Notes: generated by a model not told the origin, from the sequence alone. 64,000 nucleotides of DNA from CAWEWH01 sp963812775 (GCA_963812775.1 CAWEWH010000006.1:62001-126000), one strand, 5' to 3'. Shown: positions 37,732-47,899, counted from the first letter of the stretch. Numbers and translations are program-made.

Positions 37732-40086
37732 TCAGTTCCGCGCCCCGCCTTCCTCTCGACCCGAACGGTTGGCAGACACGGGACGCACCGGCGCCCTCTT
37801 GGGCGCCGCGGCCTTGACGGGAGCGGCCTTGACGGGAGCGGCCTTTACAGGAGCGGCCTTGGCAGGCGCGGCGTTCGGCGGCGCGATGCTCAAGCCGCTG
37901 GTGAGGCGGACGCGGCCCGAGAGTTCTGCGAGCAAATCCCCGCCCACATAGATTTCGAACTCGCCCGCCTCCACCACGTAGGTGCCGTCGTCGCGATGGA
38001 AGCCGAGGTCGCGCGCCGGCACCCGGAAGGTGACGGTGCGGACCGCGCCAGGCGACAAGGCCAGCTTCTCGAAGGCTTTCAATTCGCGCACCGGCCGCGC
38101 CTGGCTCGCCACGAGATCGCGGACATAAAGCTGCGCCACCTCCTGGCCGGGCCGGTCGCCGGTGTTGCGCAATTCGACGCTCACCTCGAGCGTGCCGGTG
38201 GCCGGCAGCTCGGCGTCGCGGATGGCGAGCTTGCCGTACGCGAAGCGCGCGTAGCTCAGGCCCCAGCCGAACGGAAACTGCGGACCCGGGCCGGCATCGA
38301 GATATTGCAAGGTGAAGCGATTGCTGAGGTCGGTAGGACGCCCGCTCTGCGGCCTATTATAATGCAGCGGCGATTGCCCCGCCGACTTGACCCAGGTCAC
38401 CGGCAGCTTGCCGCTCGGCGACACGTCGCCGAACAGGATGTCGGCCACCGCCGGCCCGCCCTCCGTGCCGAGGAACCACGTCATGGCGATCGCCGGGACG
38501 CGATCGAGCCAGGGGCCGATCTCGAGCGGCCGGCCGCCGACGATGAGCAGCACCACGGGACGGCCGGTGGCGATGAGCCTGTCGAGAAGCTCGCCCTGCC
38601 GGCCGGCGAGCGCGAGGCTGGCGCGGGAGGCCGCCTCGCCGCTCATCGCTTGCGGCTCGCCCAGCACCGCGACGATGACGTCGGCGGCGCCCGCCGCCTC
38701 CACCGCCTTGCCGAAGCCGGCATCGTCCTTGCACTCGGGATCGCAGCCCGGCTCGTAGGCAACGCTGATATTGGCGGCGCGGGCGCGCTCACTGATGCCC
38801 TGCAGCAGGGTGACGACCTCGTCGGCCCTGGCGCGGGCGGCGTGCGGACCGAGCTGATCGTCGCCGCTCGCCGCCAGGGCGCCGACGATGGCAAGCGAAC
38901 GCGTCGCGGGCTTGAGCGGCAGGACGCCGTCGCGGTTCTGCAGGAGCACGATGGATTCGCGCGCCACCTGGCGCGCCACCTTGCGGGCTTGCGGACCGAG
39001 CGGCGCGGCACCACCCTCGCCCTTGTCGGCGTCGGGACGCTCGAACAGGCCCATGCGGAACTTCACGCGCAGCACGCGGCGCACGCTTTCGTCCAGCGTC
39101 GCCATGCTGACGCGACCCGCCTTCACCTCGGCGGCCAGATGCGCATCGTAGACGCCGCCGGCCAGATCCACGTCGAGGCCGGCATTGATGGCCAAGCGGG
39201 CGGCGTCGGCGCGATCGGCCGCGACGCCGTGATAAACGAGTTCGGGAATACCCTCCCAGTCCGACACCACGAAGCCCTTGAAGCCCCATTCCTGGCGCAA
39301 CAGCGTGGTCAGCAGCCAGCGATTGGCGGTGGCCGGCACGCCGTTCAGCGCATTGAACCCGGCCATCACGGTTTCGCTGCCGGCGTCGATCGCCGCCTTG
39401 AAGGGCGGCAGGTAGCTGTCGCGGAAATCATTGGGCGCGATGTCGGTGGCGTCATAGTCGCGGCCGCCGAGGCCAGCGCCATAGCCGGCGAAGTGCTTGA
39501 CGGCCGTTGCCATGCCGCCGGCCCTGAACCCTTCGACGCGCGCCCGTGTAAAGACGCGTCCCACATGCGGGTCCTCGCCGAAGCCCTCGACGATGCGGCC
39601 CCAGCGCGGATCGCGGGCAAGATCGGCCATCGGCGCGTAGGTCCATTGCACGCCGAGGCCGACCAATTCACGCGCCGACCATTCGGCCGCATAGCGCGCC
39701 AGCGCCGGATTGAACGTGGCGGCCTCGGCCAGCGGCAACGGGAACATGGTGCGCACGCCGTGCAGCACGTCGAGGCCGAAAATGTAGGGAATGCCGAGCC
39801 GCGAGGCGCGCGCCAGGCGCTGCAATTCGCCGATCTGCCGGGGCTCGGCGAAATTGATCACCGCCCCGGCGCGTCCCTTCTCGATCTTGTCGGTTGTGAA
39901 GTCGAAATTATTCGACACGAGATTGAGCTGGCCGACCTTCTCGTCGAGCGTCATGCGCTTCAGCAGCGCCTCGACCTTGCGCTCGATTGCGGCATCGCTC
40001 TGCTGCGCGTTGGTCGGCGCCGCGACGGCGCAGGCGAGCAGCAGAAAAATGGCAGGGAGCCGGTGCCGCACGCGCCGCAAGGCCAA
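37732..40086 (-). CDS. bglX: Glycoside hydrolase family 3 beta-glucosidase, exported
   Basis: 784 residues. A signal peptide ('RLPAIFLLLACAVAAPTNAQ') and the GH3 N-terminal barrel follow. The barrel has 'DPRWGRIVEGFGEDPHV', 'KHFAGYGAGLGGRDY' and nucleophile Asp276 in 'FVVSDWEGI'. Then come the GH3 C-terminal domain and a fibronectin III-like domain ('GQEVAQLYVRD'). It is predicted to hydrolyse terminal beta-glucosides in the periplasm and supply glucose. The last ~50 residues are an Ala/Pro/Lys tail with repeats of 'KAAPV', encoded by a 15-base tandem repeat around 37815-37865. The symbol follows E. coli BglX by family. Confidence 0.92.
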   Translation of the reverse strand: MALRRVRHRLPAIFLLLACAVAAPTNAQQSDAAIERKVEALLKRMTLDEKVGQLNLVSNNFDFTTDKIEKGRAGAVINFAEPRQIGELQRLARASRLGIPYIFGLDVLHGVRTMFPLPLAEAATFNPALARYAAEWSARELVGLGVQWTYAPMADLARDPRWGRIVEGFGEDPHVGRVFTRARVEGFRAGGMATAVKHFAGYGAGLGGRDYDATDIAPNDFRDSYLPPFKAAIDAGSETVMAGFNALNGVPATANRWLLTTLLRQEWGFKGFVVSDWEGIPELVYHGVAADRADAARLAINAGLDVDLAGGVYDAHLAAEVKAGRVSMATLDESVRRVLRVKFRMGLFERPDADKGEGGAAPLGPQARKVARQVARESIVLLQNRDGVLPLKPATRSLAIVGALAASGDDQLGPHAARARADEVVTLLQGISERARAANISVAYEPGCDPECKDDAGFGKAVEAAGAADVIVAVLGEPQAMSGEAASRASLALAGRQGELLDRLIATGRPVVLLIVGGRPLEIGPWLDRVPAIAMTWFLGTEGGPAVADILFGDVSPSGKLPVTWVKSAGQSPLHYNRPQSGRPTDLSNRFTLQYLDAGPGPQFPFGWGLSYARFAYGKLAIRDAELPATGTLEVSVELRNTGDRPGQEVAQLYVRDLVASQARPVRELKAFEKLALSPGAVRTVTFRVPARDLGFHRDDGTYVVEAGEFEIYVGGDLLAELSGRVRLTSGLSIAPPNAAPAKAAPVKAAPVKAAPVKAAAPKRAPVRPVSANRSGREEGGARN

Positions 40087-40090
40087 GGCG

Positions 40091-41017
40091 TCAGCGCGCT
40101 GGCAGCTTGACGCCGGCGGCGGCTGCCGCCTTGGTCAGGAACTTGCCCGTCTGCTCGAAGGCCGCCGTAAGCAGCTTGTCCTTGGCGGGGTCGGCGATCT
40201 CCTGAAAACGCGCCATGACGCCTTCGGGTGTGCGTTCCTCGGGCGCCAGGTAGATGCCGTCGGTCTCATAGATGTGGGTGACCGCAAAACAGCCGGCGCC
40301 GGCGCCGAGAATGGTGCGCGATGGGCCCTCCTCGCTCACAAGAAAGAGAACGCCCGGCGTGATGGATTCCGGCGTCATGAGGGCCAGCGCTTCCTTGGGC
40401 AATAGCTCCTCCGTCATGCGCGTGGCGGCGGTCGGGGCCAGCGTGTTGACGCGGATGTTGTACTTGGCGCCCTCGAGATGCAGCACGTTCATGAGCCCGA
40501 CCACCGCCGCCTTGGCGGCACCGTAATTGGCCTGGCCGAAATTGCCGTAGATGCCGGACGAGGAGGACGTGAAGACGATGCGGCCGTAGCTCTGCTCGCG
40601 CATGATCTCCCACACCGCCTTGGTGCAATTGACCGACCCCATCAGATGCACGTCGACGACGGTCTCGAAATCGGCGACCTCCATCTTGGCGAAGGTCTTG
40701 TCGCGCAGGATGCCGGCATTGTTGATGAGGATGTCGACGCGGCCCCATTGCGCCATGGCGCGCTCGACCATGGCTTTGACCTGCGCAACGTCGGCCACGT
40801 TGGCGCCGTCGGCCATCGCCTCGCCGCCCGCCGCCTTGATCTCGTCAACGACCTTCTGGGCCGCCGCCGAGGAGCCGCCGGTGCCGTCGCGGGCCGCGCC
40901 GAGATCGTTCACCACCACCTTGGCGCCGCGCTCGGCGAGACCCTTGGCGTGGGCCCTGCCGAGGCCGTTGCCGGCGCCGGTCACAATGGCGACGCGGCCG
41001 TCAAATCGGATAGCCAT
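40091..41017 (-). CDS. SDR family oxidoreductase, probable 3-hydroxyacyl-CoA dehydrogenase
   Basis: 308 residues. The short-chain dehydrogenase fold has 'VTGAGNGLGRAHA' for cofactor binding, 'NNAGIL', and catalytic Ser-Tyr-Lys in 'FTSSSSGIYGNFGQANYGAAK'. Its length and 'VVVNDLGAARDGTGGSS' resemble the dehydrogenase part of peroxisomal multifunctional enzyme 2. The MaoC hydratase just upstream on the same strand makes a hydratase/dehydrogenase pair acting on enoyl-CoA. ATG 41017 has AAGAGG six bases upstream; ATG 41023 is an alternative. Confidence 0.9.
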   Translation of the reverse strand: MAIRFDGRVAIVTGAGNGLGRAHAKGLAERGAKVVVNDLGAARDGTGGSSAAAQKVVDEIKAAGGEAMADGANVADVAQVKAMVERAMAQWGRVDILINNAGILRDKTFAKMEVADFETVVDVHLMGSVNCTKAVWEIMREQSYGRIVFTSSSSGIYGNFGQANYGAAKAAVVGLMNVLHLEGAKYNIRVNTLAPTAATRMTEELLPKEALALMTPESITPGVLFLVSEEGPSRTILGAGAGCFAVTHIYETDGIYLAPEERTPEGVMARFQEIADPAKDKLLTAAFEQTGKFLTKAAAAAGVKLPAR

Positions 41018-41033
41018 AGTCATCCTCTTGATG

Positions 41034-41513
41034 TCAGGCGAAAGCCGAAAGCGTGAGCCAGTCGGCGCTGAGCGCCGGCCGGTCCTTGCCCTCGATCTCG
41101 ACGGTCACGGCATAGCGCATCATGAATTCCTTGTCAGAGCGCTGCACGAGCTCGGCGAGCTTGAAGCGGCCGCGGATGCGGGCGCCGGCCGGAACCGGCG
41201 AGATGAAGCGCACTTTGTCGAAGCCGTAGTTCACGCCCATATTGCGGCCCTTGAGATTCGGCAGCCCCGAGTAAGCGAGCTTGCTCAGCATGGAGAGCGT
41301 CAGGAAGCCGTGCGCGACGGTGGTGCCGAATGGCGACTTCTTGGCGGCAACGGGATCGACGTGGATGAACTGGTGGTCTTCGGTCACCTCGGCGAATACG
41401 TCGATGCGCTTCTGGTCGATGTCGACCCACGGCGAGACGCCGACCTCCTGGCCAAGCTTCTGGCGCAGCTCCTCGATGGTCAGTTCCGCCGGGACCGCCT
41501 GATGGATCGTCAC
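41034..41513 (-). CDS. MaoC family dehydratase
   Basis: 159 residues, a single hot-dog domain. 'FAEVTEDHQFIHVDP' and 'SPFGTTVAHGFLTLSM' contain the Asp and His of the R-specific enoyl-CoA hydratase (hydratase 2) motif. It hydrates trans-2-enoyl-CoA to (R)-3-hydroxyacyl-CoA. It is immediately upstream of the SDR gene on the same strand (about 10-16 bases apart), consistent with a two-gene beta-oxidation operon. Confidence 0.92.
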   Translation of the reverse strand: MTIHQAVPAELTIEELRQKLGQEVGVSPWVDIDQKRIDVFAEVTEDHQFIHVDPVAAKKSPFGTTVAHGFLTLSMLSKLAYSGLPNLKGRNMGVNYGFDKVRFISPVPAGARIRGRFKLAELVQRSDKEFMMRYAVTVEIEGKDRPALSADWLTLSAFA

Positions 41514-41753
41514 GTCCTGCTCCTTATTGATTGCCGCACGTCTCTACGGGGCCGGGCGCGCCGGCACAAGAGCGCCCGGGCGGGCCGCCGGACCAGCCGG
41601 AGGGCATGCCGCGCCGCCGCCCGAGAGGCTCGCCCATGGGCCCACGTTCGCCATGTCCTGCAAGGGCCTAGCCTTGCGCCGAAGCCGATCCGGTCGACCC
41701 GGCGCATACGCGCATGGGGGCAATCGGACGCGCACCCTGGACATCTCGATTTT

Positions 41754-41799
41754 GCGCATGATCTTATCTGAAGACCGCGCGCTCTTCGAGATCGTGCGC
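41754..41799. repeat. Diverged GATCATG inverted repeat upstream of tal-pgi
   Basis: GCGCATGATC (41754-41763) and GATCGTGCGC (41790-41799) form the outer arms, and the inner CTGAAGA/TCTTCGA arms are diverged. Unlike the other copies it lies between divergent genes, so it cannot simply be a terminator. The rest of the 307-base gap 41514-41820 holds no gene. Confidence 0.55.
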
Positions 41800-41820
41800 G
41801 AGCCCGGCGGACGAGCGAGG

Positions 41821-44692
41821 ATGCCACGCATGAATCCCCTCAAGGCCCTTTCCGAGCATGGCCAATCGATCTGGCTCGACTTCCTGGCGCGCGGCTTCAT
41901 TGCCAGCGGCGGGCTGAAGCGGCTCGTCGAGGAGGACGGTCTCGCCGGCGTCACCTCGAACCCGGCAATCTTCGAAAAGGCCATCGGCGAAGGCAGCGAC
42001 TACGACGCAGCGGTGAGCGCCGCGCAAGCCAAGGGCGACCGTGCCGTCGGCGAGCTCTACGAGGGGCTGGCCGTGGAAGACATCCGGGCGGCGGCCGACG
42101 TGCTGAAGCCGGTCTTCGACGCAACCCGGGGCGGCGACGGCTTCGTCAGTCTGGAAGTGTCGCCCTACCTCGCCATGGACGCCGACGGCACCGCGGTGGA
42201 AGCGCGCCGGCTGTGGCGCGCCGTCGAGCGCAAGAATCTCGATGGTCAAGGTGCCGGCCACCAAGCCGGGGGTCGACGCCATCCGCACGCTGGTCGGCGA
42301 AGGCCTCAACATCAACGTCACGCTGTTGTTCGGCCGCGCCATGTATGAGGCCGTGGCCGAGGCCTATATCGCCGGCCTCGAGGCTATCCTCGCCCAGGCG
42401 GGCGACGTGTCGAAGGCGGCGAGCGTGGCGAGCTTCTTCGTCAGCCGCATCGACAGCGCCGTGGACGCGCTTCTCGACCAGAAGATCCGCGAGGCCAACG
42501 ATCCCGACGAGAAGGCGGCCTTGGCGGCACTCAAGGGCAAGGTGGCGATCGCCAACGCCAAGCTCGCCTATCAAAGCTACAAGCGCATCTTCTCGGGGGC
42601 GCGCTGGGAAAGGCTCGCTGCCAAGGGCGCCAAGCCGCAGCGCCTGCTTGTGGGCCTAGACCGGCACCAAGAACAAGGCCTACAGCGACGTGCTCTATGT
42701 CGAGGAGCTGATCGGCCCCGACACCGTCAACACGCTGCCGCCCGCCACCCTCGAGGCGTTCCGCGACCACGGCAAGCTGCGCCCGACCCTTGAAGAGGGT
42801 GTCGATGAGGCGCAGCGCGTCCTCGACGCGCTGGAGCGCGCCGGCATTTCGCTCGACGCGGTCACGGACCAGTTGCTCGCCGACGGCGTGAAGCTGTTTG
42901 CCGACGCGGCCGACAAGCTGCTCGGCGCTGTCGCGCACAAGCGCGCCGTCGTGCTCGGGCCGCGGCTCAACCGGCAGACCGCCAGCCTCGGCAAGGAGCT
43001 CGAAACGGCCGTCAAGCAGACGCTCGAGCAATGGCGCGCCGACGGCAATGCCCGGCGCCTGTGGCAGCGCGACAGCGCGCTGTGGACGGGCGGCGACGAG
43101 GCGAAATGGCTCGACTGGCTGACCATCGTGGGCGAAGAGCTGGCGCGGGTCGAGGAGCTCGACAAGTTCGGCAAGGATGTGCGGCGCGAGAATTTCTCCA
43201 ACGTGGTGCTCATCGGCATGGGCGGCTCGAGCCTCGGCCCGGAGGTCCTGGGTGACACTTCGGCCGCCTCGCCGGCTGGCCGAAGCTGCATGTGCTCGAC
43301 TCCACCGACCCGGCGCAGATCAAGGCGCTCGACGATGCGATCGACATCAAGAACACGCTGTTCATCGTCTCCAGCAAGTCGGGCTCGACCTCGGAGCCCA
43401 ACATCCTCAAGGCGTATTTCTACGAGCGCACCAAGAAGGCGCTGGGCGCCGCCCGCGCCGGCTCGCGCTTCGTCGCCGTCACCGATCCCGGCTCGTCGCT
43501 GCGAGAAGATGGCGCAGGCGGAGGGCTTCCGCCGCATCTTCTACGGCCTTCCCGGCATCGGCGGCCGCTACTCGGTGCTGTCGCGCTTCGGGCTCGTGCC
43601 CGCCGCAGCCGTCGGCATCGACGTGAAGGCGCTTGCTCGACGTCGACCGACGAGATGGTGCGCTCATGCGGGCCCGACGTGCCGCCCGCCGAGAACCCCG
43701 GCATCCAGCTCGGCGCCGTCCTCGGCGCGGCGGCGGCTGCAAGGCCGCGACAAGATCACCTTCATCGCCTCGCCGCGCATCGCCGCGCTTCGGCGGCTGG
43801 GCGGAGCAGCTCATCGCCGAGTCGACCGGCAAGCACGGCAAGGGCCTCATCCCGGTCGACGGCGAGCCGCTCGGCCCGCCCGACGGTCTACGGCGACGAC
43901 CGCTGTTTCGCCTATCTGCGCCTCGACGACGGCGCCGATGCCGGCCAGGACGCGGCGCGTTGAGGCGCTCGAGACGGCCGGTCATCCCGTGGTGCGCATC
44001 GCCCTCGCCTCGCCCGGCCCAGATCGGCCAGGAGTTCTTCCGCTTGGAGATCGCGACCGCCGTGGCCGGCGCCATCATCGGCATCATCCCGTTCGACCAG
44101 CCGGACGTCGAGGCGAGCAAGGTCAGGACGCGGGAGCTGACCACGGCCTTCGAGAAGACCGGCAGCCTGCCCGAGGAGCAGCCGGCCTTCTCGGATGCGT
44201 TCCTGTCGGTGTTCGCCGACGAGGCCAACACGGCGGCGCTGCGCAAGGCCGGCGCCGACGGCTCGCTCGAGAGCTGGATGAAGGCGCATTTCTCCCGCGT
44301 CCGGCCCGGCGACTACGTGGCGCTGCTCGCCTATCTGGCGCGCAACGAGCGCCACATGGCGGCCCTGCAGGACATGCGCCTGCACGTGCGCGACAAGCGC
44401 CGCGTCGCCACCTGCGTCGGGTTCGGGCCGCGCTTCCTGCATTCGTCCGGCCAGGCCTACAAGGGCGGGCCGAGCGAGCGGCGTCTTCGTGCAGATCACC
44501 ACCGACCCGCCCGAGGATCTGCCGGTTCCCGGCGCGCCCTACACATTCGGCATCGTCGAGGCGGCGCAGGCGCGCGGCGACTTCGAGGTGCTGGCCGAGC
44601 GCGGCCGGCGGCTCTTGCGCGTCCACTTCAAGGGCGACATCGCGACGGCCATGCGGTCCCTGCAGGACGCCGTCAAGCGGGCGCTGGGCTGA
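41821..44692 (+). pseudogene. tal-pgi: Bifunctional transaldolase/glucose-6-phosphate isomerase (frameshifted as sequenced)
   Basis: About 950 residues across frames. The transaldolase part starts 'MNPLKALSEHGQSIWLDFLA' and has 'GVTSNPAIFEKAIGEG' and the Schiff-base Lys region 'LMVKVPATKPG'. The isomerase part includes 'IGMGGSSLGPEVL', 'SSKSGSTSEPN' and 'DKITFIASP', ending at TGA 44692. It links the non-oxidative pentose phosphate branch to glycolysis. About a dozen breaks are seen (for example 42240, 42648, 43500 and 44475), plus an apparent in-frame TAG at 42657 where Ser is expected. Such fusions are known in alphaproteobacteria and cyanobacteria. I suspect sequence error rather than decay. 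The next gene starts 4 bases on. Confidence 0.85.
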
Positions 44693-44695
44693 GCC

Positions 44696-45676
44696 ATGCA
44701 GCTCGGCATCATCGGCCTCGGCCGCATGGGCGGCAACATCGTGCGCCGGCTGATGCGCGCCGGCCACGCGACCGTGGTGTTCGACCGCGACGCCAAAGCG
44801 GTGGCGACGCTGGCCGGCGAGACGGCCGTCGGCGCCAGCGGTCTGCGCGATGTCGTCGGCAAGCTCGCGCGGCCGCGCGCGGTGTGGATCATGCTGCCGG
44901 CCGGGGCCGTGACCGAGGCGACCGTCGCCGAGCTCGCCGGCCTGCTCGAGGCCGGCGACATCATCATCGACGGCGGCAACAGCTTCTGGAAGGACGACAT
45001 CCGCCGCGCCCGCGAGCTCAAAGCGAAGGGCATGCACTATGTCGACGTGGGCACGAGCGGCGGCGTGTGGGGGCTCGAGCGCGGCTACTGCATGATGATC
45101 GGCGGCGACAAGGCGGCGGTCGAGCATCTCGATCCCGATCTTCGCGGCGCTGGCGCCGGGCGAAGGCGACATCCCGCCGACGCCGACGCGCCAGGGGCGC
45201 GACCCGCGCGTCGAGCGCGGCTACATCCATGCCGGCCCGAGCGGCGCCGGCCACTTCGTCAAGATGATCCACAACGGCATCGAGTACGGCCTGATGCAGG
45301 CCTATGCCGAAGGCTTCGACATCCTGCGCAACGCCAATTCGCAGGCGCTGCCGGAGGAGGACCGGCTCGATCTCGACCTCGCCGACATCGCCGAAGTGTG
45401 GCGGCGCGGCAGCGTCATCTCCTCCTGGCTCCTCGATCTCACCGCCATCGCGCTGGCCGAGGACACGTCCCTGTCGACCTATTCGGGCCATGTCGAGGAT
45501 TCCGGCGAGGGCCGCTGGACCCTGCTCGGCCGCCATCGACGAGGCGGTGCCGGCCGAGGTGCTGTCGGCCGCGCTCTATGCCCGCTTCCGCTCGCGCCAG
45601 GAGCACACCTTCGCCGAGAAGATCCTCTCCGCCATGCGCAAGGGGTTCGGCGGCCACGTCGAGCCCGAAGGCGTAG
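44696..45676 (+). pseudogene. gnd: 6-phosphogluconate dehydrogenase, decarboxylating (frameshifted as sequenced)
   Basis: About 325 residues, the short GntZ-type enzyme. 'LGIIGLGRMGGNIVRRLMRA' is the NADP-binding start, 'GTSGGVWGLERGYCMMIGG' the substrate loop, and 'GHFVKMIHNGIEYGLMQAYA' the catalytic Lys-Asn region. Breaks lie near 45140 (an extra C in GATCCCGATC), 45530 and 45665. Removing the last extra C gives '...HVEPKA' and TAG 45674-45676. It oxidises 6-phosphogluconate to ribulose-5-phosphate. zwf starts 7 bases later. Confidence 0.87.
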
Positions 45677-45682
45677 GCGGCG

Positions 45683-47207
45683 ATGGAGTCTCGCCCGCCC
45701 GCGTCGAGAAACCGCCCGATCCGTGCTGCCTGGTCGATCTTCGGCGCCACCGGCGACCTCACCCACCGCCTGCTGCTGCCGGCGCTCTACAATCTTGCGA
45801 CGGCCGGCCTGCTGCCCGAGCCCTTCGCCATCGTCGGCGCGACACGCGACGAGCAGAGCGACGAGGCGCTGCGCCGCGCCCTGAGCGAGGGCCTCGAGAC
45901 ATTCGCCACCCGTCCCCTCGATCGCGACGTGGTCAAGCAGCTCCTCGACAGCGGTGTTCCAGGCGCGCGCCGATCCGAACGAGCCGGAGAGCTTCAAGGC
46001 GCCTGAGCCGCCGCATCGAGGCGATCGAAGCCGCATGCCGGCACGAAGCGGCAACCGCCTGTTCTATCTCGCAACGCCGCCTGACGCGTTTGCGCCCATC
46101 GCCCGCCTCCTCGGCAAGCCGGGCTCGTCCACGAGGACGGCAAGGCGTGGCGCCGGCTCATCGTCGAAAAGCCGTTCGGCACCGATCTCGAATCGGCGCG
46201 GGCGCTCAACCGCGAGCTCCTCGCCATCATGGACGAGGACCAGATCTACCGCATGGACCATTTCCTCGGCAAGGAGACGGTCCAGAACATCATGGTGCTG
46301 CGCTTCGCCAACGGCCTGTTCGAGCCGATCTGGAACCGCGACCACATCGACCACGTGCAGATCACCGTCGCCGAGACGGTGGACGTCGGGCGCCGCGGCC
46401 GGTTCTACGACGCCGACCGGCGCGCTGCGCGACATGGTGCCGAACCACCTGTTCCAGCTTCTGGCGCTGGTCGCCATGGAGCCGCCCGCCTCCTTCGAAG
46501 CCGACGCGGTGCGCTCGGAGAAGGCGAAGGCGCTCGACGCCGTGCGCCAGCTACAGCGAGGAGGACGCGCTCGCCGCCTCGGTGCGCGGCCAGTACACGG
46601 CAAGGGTGGGTGCAGGGTGAGCGCCTCCCCGCCTACCGGCAGGAGAACGACGTGAAGCCCGACAGCGCGACCGAGACCTACGTGGCGCTGAGGCTCTTCA
46701 TCGACAATTGGCGCTGGGCCGGCGTGCCGTTCTTCCTGCGCACCGGCAAGGCGCTGTCGAGCGCGCAAGACGGAAGTCGCCATCAAGTTCAAGCAGGCGC
46801 CGATCGCGCTGTTCCGCGGCACGCCGGTCGATCGCCTGGCGCAGAATTTCCTGGTGCTGCGCATCCAGCCCGACGAGGGCATCACGCTGCAGTTCAACGC
46901 CAAGGTGCCGGGGCCGGCCGTGAGGATCGACGGCGTCGGCATGAACTTCAAGTACAAGGACTACTTCGACAGCGCCCCGTCCACCGGCTACGAGACGCTG
47001 ATCTACGACTGCATGATCGGCGACGCCATCCTGTTCCAGCGCGCCGACGGCGTCGAGGCGGGCTGGCGGGCGGTTGAGCCGTTCATGAACGCCTGGGCCA
47101 AAGCCGGCAGCGCGGGCCTTTGCTTCTACCCGGCCGGCAGCGCCGGCCCCAAGGAGGCGGAGGAGCTCATCGAGCGCGAAGGGCGGCGCTGGCGCGGGAT
47201 CGAGTAA
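45683..47207 (+). pseudogene. zwf: Glucose-6-phosphate 1-dehydrogenase (about nine frameshifts as sequenced)
   Basis: About 500 residues across frames. 'IFGATGDLTHRLLLPALYNL' is the NADP loop, 'YRMDHFLGKE' the catalytic His/Lys segment, and 'GVPFFLRTGKAL' the substrate strand. It is the first enzyme of the oxidative pentose phosphate and Entner-Doudoroff routes. I located breaks near 45735, 45955, 46002, 46050, 46118, 46423, 46551, 46607 and 46765; eight look like single insertions and one a deletion. From 46854 to the stop at 47207 the frame is clean. The operon order is tal-pgi, gnd, zwf. Confidence 0.87.
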
Positions 47208-47229
47208 CTAGAGCGCATGCGCGCTCTAG
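47208..47229 (+). terminator. Perfect palindrome directly after zwf
   Basis: CTAGAGCGC and GCGCTCTAG arms around ATGC begin one base after the zwf stop. There is no strong T-tract, so termination activity is inferred from position, next to the larger hairpin at 47241-47288. Confidence 0.45.
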
Positions 47230-47240
47230 AGTCTTCATTT

Positions 47241-47288
47241 GTGCATGATCTCTTCCGAAAACTGCGCACACTTTTCGGGATCATGCAC
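47241..47288. repeat. GATCATG inverted repeat between convergent zwf and lysE-like genes
   Basis: GTGCATGATC and GATCATGCAC form perfect 10-base outer arms with inner TCCGAAAA/TTTTCGGG arms. It ends exactly at the stop codon of the minus-strand LysE-family gene. It is the best-preserved copy of the family and is placed to act as a bidirectional transcript end. Confidence 0.7.
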
Positions 47289-47899
47289 TATCGCTCCGCG
47301 AAGGCGAGCTTGGCGCCCAGCGCCGCAAAGGCCGCCGCGAAGGTGCGGCGCATCCAGGTCAGCACGCGCGGACGCGAGATGATGTGGTTGCGGATCGCCG
47401 CCGCAAACAGCCCGTAGCCGACGAAGACCACGAAGGTCATGAGCATGAACACGAGGCTCAGCGTCACCATGCGCGAGAGCGGCTGCGGCTCGTCGGCGCT
47501 GACGAATTGCGGCAGGAAGGCCAGGAAGAAGATCGACAGCTTCGGATTGAGGATGTTGATCAGGATGGCCGTGACCGTCACCTGCATGTCCGAGCGGGCG
47601 CTGACTTCCTGGTCGATGCGCAGCGCGCCCGTCTCCTTCAGGGCCTGCCAGGCCATGTAGAGCAGGTAGGCAACGCCGAGATATTTCAGCGTCTGGAAGG
47701 CGAGCGCACTGGTGTGCAGGAGGGCCGCGAGACCCAGGATGGCGGCGGCCATGTGCGGCACGATGCCGAGGGTGCAGCCGAACGCCGCCACGACGCTGGC
47801 GCGGGAGCCACGCGACAGGCCGGCCGCCAGGGTGAAGAGAACGCCGGTGCCGGGCGAGATGACGACGATCAGCGAGGTGATGAGGAATTCGATGCTCAT
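47288..47899 (-). CDS. LysE/RhtB family amino-acid exporter
   Basis: 203 residues with about six hydrophobic segments. 'VVISPGTGVLFTLAAGLSRG' is the conserved first loop of the LysE superfamily, and 'LNPKLSIFFLAFLPQFV' the second signature. It is an inner-membrane exporter of amino acids or similar small molecules; the substrate cannot be assigned. Convergent with zwf. Confidence 0.9.
   Translation of the reverse strand: MSIEFLITSLIVVISPGTGVLFTLAAGLSRGSRASVVAAFGCTLGIVPHMAAAILGLAALLHTSALAFQTLKYLGVAYLLYMAWQALKETGALRIDQEVSARSDMQVTVTAILINILNPKLSIFFLAFLPQFVSADEPQPLSRMVTLSLVFMLMTFVVFVGYGLFAAAIRNHIISRPRVLTWMRRTFAAAFAALGAKLAFAER

Noticed and set aside
37447..40110. 887-codon plus-strand open frame
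   Set aside because: It is the antisense shadow of the GH3 beta-glucosidase; composition is His/Arg/Gly-rich with no domain, and the minus-strand protein has full family motifs.
42235..46770. Programmed ribosomal frameshifting in tal-pgi, gnd and zwf
   Set aside because: There are many shifts per gene in both directions with no slippery heptamer or conserved pseudoknot, and the same signature occurs in unrelated genes.
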